Assembly: GCA_028641055.1 (NCBI GenBank)
Contig: CM054058.1
Location: 235,083,551 to 235,147,550 of the forward strand
Length of the DNA: 64,000 bases
From: Alopecurus myosuroides
Taxonomy: Eukaryota; Streptophyta; Magnoliopsida; Poales; Poaceae
Reading direction: 5' to 3'
A model generated the notes under the pieces. That model ran no database searches, was not told the DNA's origin, and saw nothing but the letters and a program-made list of their open reading frames with translations. Made by a program: the position numbers and the translations under genes. Positions 18,685 to 27,453 of this stretch are shown in pieces; positions within the stretch are counted from its first letter, which is position 1, and each line of letters starts with the position of its first letter.

Positions 18685-19881
18685 CGTGACGGTGTGTTCC
18701 TGGAACTAATGTTTGAGCTTTCGGGCTGTGAGCACCACACCGTACCGAGCTTCTGGTAATGGGGATATCGCTGTTTGCAAGGTGAAAGCACCTCGCTGAT
18801 ATAATATATTGGCCTTTGGATGCCAAACGCCTTGCAGTCTTCCGACCGCTCGACCACAATTGTTGTGCTGATGACCTGATTTGTCGCGGCTAGATATAGG
18901 TACAGTGGCTCCCGCTCCTGCGGTGTTGCCAGGATGCGCCTGCTCTGCAATGCTCGCTTGAGGTCCGCGAATCCTTTTTGTGCTTCGGGTGTCCACTCGA
19001 ACTTATCTGTTTTCTTTAGTAACTTGTAGAAAGGTAATGCTTGCTCGCCTAGCCTCGCAATGAATCTGCTTAGGGCGGCTAGGCGTCCTGCGAGCTGCTG
19101 CACACCACAGAGATTGGTTGGCTCCTTCATTGTCAGGATTGATTGGATTTTCTCCGGGTTAGCTTCAATCCCTCGAGCAGAGACCATGTACCCGAGAAGT
19201 TGTCCTGCAGGGACGCCAAAGATACACTTGGTTGTGTTGAGTTTGATTCGGTATGCGTTCAACACGTCGAATGTTTCTCTGATATCATCGAGGAGCGTAT
19301 TTTCCACTCGAGTCTTGATGACGATGTCGTCGACGTACACTTATACATTCTTGCCAATGACCTTGGCGAGGCATTTTTGCATGCAGCGCTGATATGTTGC
19401 GCCTGCATTCTTTAGCCCGAAGGGCATTGTCATGTAGCAGTATACATCGTGGGGTGTTATAAACGTTGTCTTCTCCTCGTCCTCCTTTTTCATCCTGATC
19501 TGATTATAGCCCGAATAGGCGTCCAAGAAGGAGAGGCGTTGGCAACCTGCTGTAGAGTCAACGATCTGGTCGATCCGTGGCAGGGGAAAGTTATCCTTGG
19601 GGCAGTGCTTATTCAACGACGTGTAGTCGATGCACACGCGAAGGATGTCAGTATTTTTCTTCGGGACCAGCACCGGGTTTGCTAACCAGGTGAAAAAAAA
19701 TATTTCGCGAATGAATTTTGCTGCGAGTAGTCTGTTTACTTCTTCCCGAGAGCTTTTTGTTTGGGCTATGAGAACCTTCGGGTGGTCTGCTTGATAGGCT
19801 TAGCGTCTTTGAAGACTTCGAGTGAGTGCTCGGCGAACTCCCTGGGTATCCCTGGCATATCTGAAGGCTGCCAGGCGAAAA
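18685..19881 (-). pseudogene. Tat-2 reverse transcriptase and RNase H, broken
   Basis: RT motifs are clear: CIDYTSLNKHCPKDNFPLPR, SFLDAYSGYNQI, MPFGLKNAGATYQRCMQ, then YVDDIVI near 19325-19340. A TAA at 19341-19343 splits the frame directly before YVDD, where Tat-1 has Gln. The RT leader (FAWQPSDMPGIPREF, about 19830-19880) is followed by a degraded stretch with several stops. RNase H (LYLAATNQVISTTIVVER) follows and the frame changes near 18760. It is not translatable as it stands. Confidence 0.88.
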
Positions 19882-19921
19882 TTTTCTAGTACTCACGGAG
19901 GAGATCGACGAGTGCGCCTTC

Positions 19922-19924
19922 CTA
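19922..19924 (-). other. Amber codon between PR and RT of Tat-2
   Basis: TAG on the minus strand followed by GAA-GGC-GCA-CTC. It aligns with the Tat-1 amber codon, which is followed by GAA-AGC-GCG-CTC. A second TAG in the same frame lies at 19886-19888 just before KIFAW. Confidence 0.85.
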
Positions 19925-20677
19925 TGCTGGCGAGAGGGTGGTGGACACCATCGCCGTCTTCGCAGAATCCGTCGGGTGCACTTGATGCTTGCGGGTACCG
20001 CTATTTGTGTTGAACTCGAGCTCTGGAGCGTTCTTCTTGGTGAGAGGCATCACGGAGTGATCCGTGGTTTTCGCTATCTCTTCCAATTCTTCTTGCATCC
20101 CGAAGGATTTGGCGATCTCGTTGAACTCGATGTCGCATTTATTGGACTTTTCGAAATCGCCGTCGATGGTGATTGTGCCGTATTCCCCGGGCAACTTAAG
20201 CTTCAAGTATGCGTAGTGTGGTACTGCCATGAATCTGGCGAATGCCGTTCGACCCAGGATGGCGTGGTACTGTGAGGGCCAATCGACTACTTCGAAATCA
20301 AGAAATTCTCGCCTGTAATTACTTCGGTTGCCTAGCACCACCTCCAGGTTGATCGTTCCGAGTGGACGGATTGCTTTCCCTAGAACACGTGCGGCGTGTC
20401 CTGGTCGATAGACTCGCAGAGGGTGGTCTTCCTTGGAGAAAGTTATTGGTTGATCCGCCATATTCAGGTACTCGGGTTTCGTAGGTGGGGTCTGCACAAC
20501 CATGCATAATTGTCGTGTGTTTGTCTTCTGAACCCTGCGTGATGGACAAACCTTTTGTATCATGCCTAAGAGTCCCGCTGGGTTCGGGTATCCATTGGCT
20601 CCCTGGTTTGGGGCGGGTGGCGCTGGTAGCGCAGCTAGCACCGTGTTTTGGTTTCCTGCTGGGGGCAAGGCTTGCGG
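19925..20677 (-). pseudogene. Tat-2 protease remnant lacking the active site
   Basis: The frame shows the usual flanks of the protease: PITFSKEDHPLRVYRPGH upstream, then GTINLEVVLGNRSNYRREFL, QYHAILGRTAFARFMAVP and LKLKLPGEYGTITIDGDF downstream. The D-[ST/N]-G active-site segment that should lie between is missing. Compared with Tat-1, about 55 codons are absent at about 20380 and the frame is kept. A TAG at 20678-20680 separates it from gag in the same frame. No active protease can be produced from this copy. Confidence 0.85.
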
Positions 20678-23047
20678 CTATTGAAATCCTTGAGCTCCTC
20701 CTCCAGGAAGCTGCGGGTAACCCTGATTAATTGCTGCTCTATTTTTATTCGAGAAGGCCTCGTGGATATCAATGAACTTTCGGCAATCCTTGAGAAGGTG
20801 TGTTGCCTTAGTTTTGCCGGTGCGCTTATCTGTAAATAGATGTAGTTTGCAGTAACCGTCGAGGTCCTCCTCGGGGGTTTTGTCTTCTGGTTTTGGCTTC
20901 CACTCGCGTTTTCCACGATATCCACTATCGCGATTTCTCGTGTACTCCGCTGCCACCAATTCTTCTCGATCATCGTGGTCGTAATTCTTTCTTCTTTTCT
21001 TTCGACTATGGCGATCGTCATCGCGTGCTGGTGATGAGTCTTTATCATTGCGCACCGCGTCTTCGTCGTTTGCCCATCTGTCGGCTATGGCCATCGATTC
21101 TCCCATGGTTTTGGGTGTGAGTCGTCCCAGTTCTTCCCTGAAAGAGGTTCGCCGTGCTCCTTTGGCAAATGCTTCAACCGCGACTTCTTCTGATATATTT
21201 CCGGCTGTGTTCCTGAGTGTGGTCCATCGCTGAATATATCCGCGAGTAGACTCGCCACTTTTCTGCTTGCAAGCTTGTAGCTCCTCGATGGTCGCTGGTC
21301 TTTTGTATGTTGCCTGGAAATTTTTGCAGAAATCGAGATTTAGATCGTCCCAAGATCTGTAACATGCCCTCGGCTTTCCTTCGAGCCAGCTGCGCACAGC
21401 ACCGACTAGATGTAAGTTGAGGTATTGCATAGCCGTGTTTTTGTTCCCACGTTGGCACTTTACTGCCGTGAGGTAATCTGACAACCAGGCTTGCGGCTCT
21501 TGCGAACCATCATATTTCTGCACTTCCGTGGATAGCTTAAATCTCTTGGGTAGCGGCGCTTCACGAATGCTGCGGGCAAAGCATAAGGCTTCGCAGACTT
21601 TGTCATTGGAGGATGTAGATGGGGAGCGCGCACGGTTTCTTGCCGCCCGACCCTTATCAACCTTGCGCTGGGCGATGTCTGATCGCGCGTTGTACCCGGG
21701 TTCGTCGCGGTTGATGTCTCCCCTCGGCTCCTTGCTGTGATGTCGCGAGCGGCTGCTGTCTCGATCTCTTCGTGGGCTGCGATCTCGATCCCTCCGCGGG
21801 CTGCGATCTCGATCTCTCCGCGGGCTGCGATCCCGACCTCTTCGCGGGCTGCGGCTACGGTCTCGACCCCTCGGGCTGCTATCGCTGCCACTCGGTCTAT
21901 CTCCACGTCGTCGAGCTTCTTTCCCTCGTGCCCGACCAGGTGATGTGCCCCTATGTCCACGGGGTGCTTCTTTGTCCTTCTGTGCGGCTGCTTTCCTGCG
22001 ATCGTAGGAGGTGAGTTTTTCGGCTGCCATGCCTAATCCTTTCTGCACTTGCTTGTATTGTTCCGCACGGGGGTCGTTTTCCCATGGTTGGTTTATTTGC
22101 ATGTAGGTGGCAGCGGCTAGTACCGCGTCTGCGGGAGTTTGCGGATGGATGTTTCCATCCTCGTCGACGCGCATGAGTGATTTGCTGATTCTGCTCAAGG
22201 ACTCGCCATCCATGGTCGCGGTTTTTGAGACGTATCCTTTCTTCGCAGGGCGGTTCCCGACAGAAGGTGTCATGGATAGTGCGGCCCGGGGCTGGCTCGA
22301 TGCATCCGCCAGTTTCTTTCGCTCGGCTAGGTCTATCCGAGCTTCCTTTATTGCGGTAGCCGCTCTCACTAGATGATAGTGGTAGGCGGTCATGTCTTTG
22401 TGTGGAGCTCCTGGTTCCAGTGGCTTGCTTGTGCGGATGGCCTCCTTTGCTCGATCCCAAGCAGCTCGTGAAACGCCAATGGCAGCGCGTTCCTTTGCGT
22501 TGTTTTCAGTTTCTTCGGGTGGGGCTCCTGATCCTGCCATGCAGACCTGGGCCAGATATGGCTCGCGAGTCCTAGGCGCAGTTAGACAGGCTTTCCTGAC
22601 CCGAGAAGGTTCCTCTGTAGAGAGGGTATGGAAGTTGCTGGTGTTGAGGCGGATGGATTCGCCGCTTTTCGCCAAGTCGCGATCCGCGTAGCGGGGTCGT
22701 GAGTCGACAGCTTTTGGGCTAGAGATTGACCCAGATTCCGATCCTTCAAGATCGGTTTTCTCGGGGAAGTGTAGAATTCCATCTTTCTTGGTGTAGAACT
22801 GGAAACTCCCGAACGTCAGCGTGATGCTCTTCTCCAAGTCGCTGAATACCGGGCGCGATTCCGGCGAGTGAGGGGCGACGATGACCGACCCGATTCGGAT
22901 CGGATTGGTTGAAGTCGAAGTCCTGGGGTTCCAGCGTGAGTTGGTTGTCGATGAAGCCGAATATGCCGGAGATCCAGCGCTCGCCGTTCCCACAGACGAC
23001 GCCAATTGTCGAATCTGCATCTCAACAAGTCCTTCGGGTGCACCCAT
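20678..23047 (-). CDS. gag: Tat-2 gag with Arg/Ser-rich tract
   Basis: One open frame from within the 5' LTR to an amber codon at 20678-20680. In-frame Met codons at 23086, 23047 and 23020 are all inside the LTR, and no Met follows for about 160 codons after the LTR, so initiation within the LTR is likely. Order: a PBS-encoded stretch, a conserved N-terminal region (SITLTFGSFQFYTKKDG), helical segments, an Arg/Asp/Ser-rich tract (about 21735-21860), and the retrotransposon gag domain (RSWLEGKPRACYRSWDDL, STRGYIQRWTTLRN). A basic region and a short CKLH...HLLKDC motif at the C-terminus could be a degenerate zinc knuckle. Role: particle formation and RNA packaging. Confidence 0.88.
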   Translation of the reverse strand: MGAPEGLVEMQIRQLASSVGTASAGSPAYSASSTTNSRWNPRTSTSTNPIRIGSVIVAPHSPESRPVFSDLEKSITLTFGSFQFYTKKDGILHFPEKTDLEGSESGSISSPKAVDSRPRYADRDLAKSGESIRLNTSNFHTLSTEEPSRVRKACLTAPRTREPYLAQVCMAGSGAPPEETENNAKERAAIGVSRAAWDRAKEAIRTSKPLEPGAPHKDMTAYHYHLVRAATAIKEARIDLAERKKLADASSQPRAALSMTPSVGNRPAKKGYVSKTATMDGESLSRISKSLMRVDEDGNIHPQTPADAVLAAATYMQINQPWENDPRAEQYKQVQKGLGMAAEKLTSYDRRKAAAQKDKEAPRGHRGTSPGRARGKEARRRGDRPSGSDSSPRGRDRSRSPRRGRDRSPRRDRDRSPRRDRDRSPRRDRDSSRSRHHSKEPRGDINRDEPGYNARSDIAQRKVDKGRAARNRARSPSTSSNDKVCEALCFARSIREAPLPKRFKLSTEVQKYDGSQEPQAWLSDYLTAVKCQRGNKNTAMQYLNLHLVGAVRSWLEGKPRACYRSWDDLNLDFCKNFQATYKRPATIEELQACKQKSGESTRGYIQRWTTLRNTAGNISEEVAVEAFAKGARRTSFREELGRLTPKTMGESMAIADRWANDEDAVRNDKDSSPARDDDRHSRKKRRKNYDHDDREELVAAEYTRNRDSGYRGKREWKPKPEDKTPEEDLDGYCKLHLFTDKRTGKTKATHLLKDCRKFIDIHEAFSNKNRAAINQGYPQLPGGGAQGFQ
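21735..21860 (-). repeat. 24-bp repeat encoding an RD/RS-rich tract in Tat-2 gag
   Basis: Tandem units of 24 bp on the plus strand (GGGCTGCGATCTCGATC-type) encode repeats of RDRSPRRD on the minus strand. The composition resembles the RS/RD domains of splicing-related proteins. Functional likeness is inference. Confidence 0.85.
22987..23006 (-). other. Tat-2 primer-binding site
   Basis: The minus strand directly after the 5' LTR reads ATTGGCGTCGTCTGTGGGAA, a TGGCGTC-type PBS in the expected place. It is in the gag frame and encodes L-A-S-S-V-G, aligning with L-A-P-T-V-G from the Tat-1 PBS. tRNA not assigned. Confidence 0.78.
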
Positions 23048-23499
23048 AGGGTTTCGGTTAAGAGAACGTGTAGGCGCTGGAGACAATCGTTGGCTAGACA
23101 GGGGGCACGATTTACCCAGGTTCGGGGCCCTCGTAGAGGTAAAACCCTTACTCCTGCCTCTGTCGATCTGTATTAACGAATAGATCGGTTACAATGGGGG
23201 GGGTGCTCAAGTCGAGAGTATGATCTCGATCTCAAGGCTTGGTGGTGCGGTGTTGCTTGGTCCCTCTCTTGTGGTTCTCCTGGCCTTATATATGTGGCCA
23301 GGTCTCAAACCGTACCCGGAGAGGACTCGAACCCTAACCTAGAGTCGGTTACAAGTTTCCTAACTTGACCCACAAGGCTTTGCGGGTGGGCTCCAATTGG
23401 GCCTTCTAGAGTAATCCATGACGCCTCCTTTAGAGCTTGGGCCGTGGGCCTGAGACCGGGTAGGCTCATCCGACAGGCCTAGGATCCATCCCTTCATCA
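23007..23499 (-). repeat. Tat-2 5' LTR (right copy)
   Basis: 493 bp with TGTCG/TCATCA ends on the plus strand, matching 10630-11121. It carries a TATA box at 23286-23293. Confidence 0.92.
23286..23293 (-). promoter_or_regulatory. TATA box of the Tat-2 5' LTR
   Basis: The minus strand reads ATATATAA followed by GG. The expected transcript start is about 23255, so the in-frame Met codons at 23086, 23047 and 23020 would lie within the transcribed LTR leader. Confidence 0.72.
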
Positions 23500-23504
23500 C
23501 CAAC
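23500..23504. repeat. Target-site duplication of Tat-2, right copy
   Basis: CCAAC, identical to 10625-10629. Confidence 0.92.
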
Positions 23505-24206
23505 AACGTCGTGAACTATTCCCTTTGTCTCGCAATATTTTACTTGTTCGAGATTCGATCATTGGTATCAACCATATCTTGTTCAATCTCGTTACCGACA
23601 AGTAATCTTTTCTCGTTCCCATGATATAACATCCCTGTGATCATATCACGTGCTTGCAAGCGGTGTCGATGTGATATCACCGAGAGGGCCCAGAGTATAT
23701 CTCTCCGGCATTTTGGATGGACAAATCCCACTCTTAATCCATGATCCTCAACTAATACTTTCTGAATACCTAACGGAACCTTTATAGTCACCCTGTTACG
23801 GTGTGACGTTTGATGACATCAAAACACCCTTCCGGTATCAGTGATTGACATGATCTCATGGTCTAAGGAATAAGTTACTTCGTATGTTTGATATAGCAAT
23901 GTAAACTTAATGACTTGATCGCATTGCTATATTCATTTTGGGTATATGTTCATCACATCATTCTTCTAATGACAAGACCCCGTTATTAACAACATCCAAT
24001 GTTCATGATCAGGAAACATTGATCATCTATTAATCAACGAGCTAGTTAAAAGAGAGGCTTTACTAGGAACCATTGTTTGTTTATTAAACACACATGTATC
24101 AACTTTTCCGATTAATACAATTCTAGCATGAGAAATAAACATTCATCGCAAACAAGGAATAAGATAATAACCATTTTATTATTGCCTCTCGGGCATATTC
24201 CCTTGA
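23505..24206 (-). repeat. BARE/Angela-like Copia LTR relic, right part
   Basis: Phrases such as CTTGTTCAATCTCGTTACCG, ACCGAGAGGGCCCAGAG, CGGTTAATACAATTCTAGCA-like sequence and TTATTATTGCCTCTCGGGCA are typical of this LTR family. It continues the relic at 10385-10629. The outer end (CCCTTGA) departs from the usual TGTTGGAAA or TGAAGGAAA start on the other strand and abuts a SIRE gag fragment at 24207, so the junction is a break and not a clean insertion. Confidence 0.75.
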
Positions 24207-26090
24207 GGCAATGCTAGCATCCAATCCTCCAAGTATGATGTGGCTCTTGACAAGCCCGAGAACTTCGTTATGCTTGAAGATGAAAGTCTCGAAGAACTAT
24301 ATAGAAGAGTTGTCACTCTTGGAAACCAATTGAGGAACTTTGGAAAATAGGAAATCTCCGATGAGTGGATCAAGAGGAAGTTTGTCAAGGCCATAACTCC
24401 TTTAGAGAAGAACCTCTCCACTAGCATTCAAACAAGATTGGACTACAACTCCCTCAACTCCATTGGTGTTCTTAGTGAGTTCATAGCCATATCCCTATCT
24501 CGCAAGAGCGCAGATGATGCTCTCGCTCTCTCAAGAGGAGTTGTAAAGCCTCCCAACCTCGCCTTGAAGTCTAAGACGGTTGCTCGGATAGAAGAAGTGG
24601 ATGAGGATGATGAGTATTATGAAGATACATACAAGGGTGCTCACAAGTGCATTGCTCTTTCCATGCATGGTTATTCGAAGAGATGGGAGGCTCAAAAGGT
24701 CGGTGCTCCTAGACCTTCAAGAAACAAGATCTAAAAGAAGAAGGGGGAGTGGCCAAGGACATGCTTCAATTGTGGAAGTGTTAATAACTTTGTAAAGGAG
24801 TGCCCTTTTGGGCCAAGAGAAGAGAATGAAAGGAAGCTTGTTCGCAAGGACAAGAACAAAGCTCCACAAAAAAAGAATCTCGCTAGAAGAGTCCCAAGGG
24901 CTCTATATGTTCAAGAAGGCCCCACATTGGAAACATACTACTCCGGAGATGAAGGAGAAGATGAAGTCGTAGGTGTGGCCCATGTCGCCATAGCTACGAC
25001 TTTCTCTTCATCGGTCTCTCTATTCGAATCCCGCAATGAGAAGACATTGGTCCGACCTACATGTCTCATGGCAAAAGCCACCGCGGTAATTTCTTCCACC
25101 TCCAAGTCTATTGCTACTAGTTCTCCCTAATTATTGGATTGTGTTGAAAACATTGTGGATGATGAGGAGACCAAGAATCTTAGCTCTTGGCTATGTAGTC
25201 TTGAAGGTGAAACCAAGGAAAATGTAAAGGACCTCTTGAGGCAACTTGATGATGCCAACTCTCTCATAGATGAGAAGGAAGAGATCATCAAGACCTTGGA
25301 GAGCTATGGTGGTGGCCATGAGAATCATGACAATGAGCTTGTAGAAGCTCTTGAGAAAGAGAGATCCTTGAGAGCCTCTCTTGAAGAGAGACTATCTAGT
25401 CTATAAGAGACATATGCTATTAGTGTTTCCAAACTTATGAAGGATAATGAAAATATCTTTCTTTACTTAAAATCTTTGAAGAAGAAGAGTTGAAGCTAGG
25501 AATAGCTCATGAGGAACTTGTTGAGCGTCATGGAAAACTAGAAAGGGAGTTCACGTCTCTTAAAGAAATCCATGACAAACTCACCATATCCCGAAATAAG
25601 CTTCTAGCTCAACAATCTAATAAGCAAGTGACTTCTTCCTATAATAGCATTGTTATCATGCCTACCTCTTGTACTACTACTAACGTTGTAGGAAGAGAGA
25701 AAATTCTCAATGATGCCATAAGCTCTCAAGGAGCCAAGAAAGGAAAGGAAGGGCTTGGCTTCGTTGCCAAGTCAAAGAAGAAAACCAAGAATGTCACCTC
25801 TCCCTCTCCTAATTTTGTATTTGTGAAAGAGGGAGAGGTGACCAAGGAGAAAGATACCAACACCGTGGTGGGTGATGATACCTCTAGGGGGAGCATCACT
25901 CACAACGACTTTGCCGAAAAATATAATCCCTCTTATGTTCTTATGAAATCTAGAGATGGTCATGTTTATGCTAAATACGTTGGTACTTATTATGGTGATG
26001 ATTATCATTGGACTATTTGGGTTCCTAAGACCCTTGTTACTAACAAAAGAGGACCCATTGAAGGATGTGTACCTAAATCAAGAAATTGAT
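24207..26090 (+). pseudogene. SIRE-A gag fragment with long coiled-coil region
   Basis: Gag starts abruptly at the alignment point of GNASIQSSKYDV in SIRE-B. It includes the Copia gag core, then a zinc-knuckle-like motif CFNCGSVNNFVKEC in which the His ligand is Asn, then an acidic stretch. A region of about 330 residues with strong coiled-coil character and Lys-rich segments follows before the protease; SIRE-B lacks it. Stops lie at 24348, 24732, 25128, 25404 and 26087, with frame changes near 25490. The N-terminal end is missing, so it is not translatable. Confidence 0.82.
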
Positions 26091-26105
26091 CTCTTGTAGG
26101 GAAGT

Positions 26106-27405
26106 GCTTCCGGGTCGGGTAGATGGACGGTGGATAGTGGTGCATCCCAACATATGACCGGAAGCATGACGCAATGAGAAGTATTGAACCTCCATTACCT
26201 CATCTCAATTGCGTCACTATTGGTGACAATTCCGTACTTAAGTTATTGGGACGAGGCAAGGTGGATATCTCAAATGATGTATCAATTGAGAATGTTCTCC
26301 TTGTTGAGTCCCTTGGTTATAACTTGATGTCTGTTCTTCAACTTGCAAATTGTGGTTTAACCTCTTTCTTTAATAAAGAGAATTTGATTGTCACTTGGGA
26401 AACAACTCTTAAAGTAGCCTTTGTTGGGTTTGTTGAGAACGGAATGTATGTAGTGGAGTTCTCTAAAGGAGACACGTGTGCCATGACATGCCTAATGGCT
26501 AAAGTTGATGTGGGGTGGATTTGGCATCGCCAGTTAGCCCATACCAATATGAGAATGTTTCATGACCTTCAAAGTGGCAATAATGTTCTAGGACTAACCA
26601 AAGCTAAGTTTGCTAAAGATCGTGTGTGTAGTTCTTGCGCCTTTGGAAAGCAACATGGAGAACTTCACCCAACCAAGACTAATATCTCCGCCACGAGAAT
26701 TCTTGAGCTCATTCACTTAGATCTCTTTGGTCCACTATCTTATGATAGTCTCGGAGGAAAGAAGTATTGCTTGGTGATTGTGGATGATTATTCAAGATAT
26801 TGTTGGGTGTATTTCTTCAAGAGGAAGACTGAGACTCAAAAGAGAGTCATCGAGTTGATCACTCTAGTGGAGCGCCAACACAATGCTTCCATATTGGACA
26901 TCCGGAGTGATAATGGTACGGATTTCAAGAACTATACCGTTGAGGGGTTTCTTAGTGAAGAGGGCATTTCTCATCAATACTCCTCTCCCTATGACCCTCA
27001 ACAAAATGGTGTTGCGGAAAGGAAGAATCGGACTTTGATGGATGCGGCTAGGACAATGATTGAGGAGTTCTCTTCTCCTTATAACTTTTGGACCGAAGCC
27101 GTATCCACCGCTTGTCATGCTACCAACCGGTTATATCTCCGCAAGATCTTGAACAAGACTCCCTATGATATTCTCACGGGGAAGAAACCGGACGTATCTT
27201 AGTTCAAGGTCTTTGGTTGCAAGTGCTTCATTCGCAAGAAAGGTAAACATTTGTCAAAATCTGAGACCAAATCTTATGAGGGTATTTTTGTTGGCTATGC
27301 CACAAACGCTCATGCCTATAGAGTCTACAACAAGTCCACCAGACAAGTTGAAGAATCTCTAGACGTGGCGTTTGATGAGGATAACAGCTCCCAAGGGGGC
27401 GTATA
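26106..27405 (+). pseudogene. SIRE-A protease and integrase
   Basis: The protease active site DSGASQHMTG is at about 26130-26160. A frameshift near 26170 follows, then a long open frame (26174-27202). That frame contains the pre-integrase HHCC (WHRQLAHTNMRMFH and CSSCAFGKQHG) and the integrase core with LDLFGPL, DIRSDNG and NGVAERKNRTL, which supply D, D and E. A TAG at 27200-27202 stands where SIRE-B has Tyr before FKVFGCKCF. The segment 27270-27290 is the intact counterpart of the Helitron insertion site in SIRE-B. Confidence 0.88.
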
Positions 27406-27453
27406 GATCATGGTGTTGTAGGAGATGCAATTCCTCCCATCGTCATAAGAAGA

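Larger units (their letters stand above)
10630..23499 (-). mobile_element. Tat-2: full-length Tat-lineage Ty3/Gypsy element with antisense gene
   Basis: A 12.9-kb element with 492/493-bp LTRs and a perfect TSD CCAAC. In minus-strand order it has 5' LTR, PBS, gag with an Arg/Ser-rich tract, protease remnant, RT, RNase H, archaeal-type RNase H and integrase. A 5.5-kb 3' region then carries a multi-exon gene on the plus strand, followed by PPT and 3' LTR. A long 3' region with an antisense ORF is known from Tat-lineage elements such as Grande. By eye the LTRs differ at about 20-25 positions, so this insertion is older than Tat-1. Coding regions carry several stops, frameshifts and a deletion of the protease active site, so it is not autonomous. 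Confidence 0.93.
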
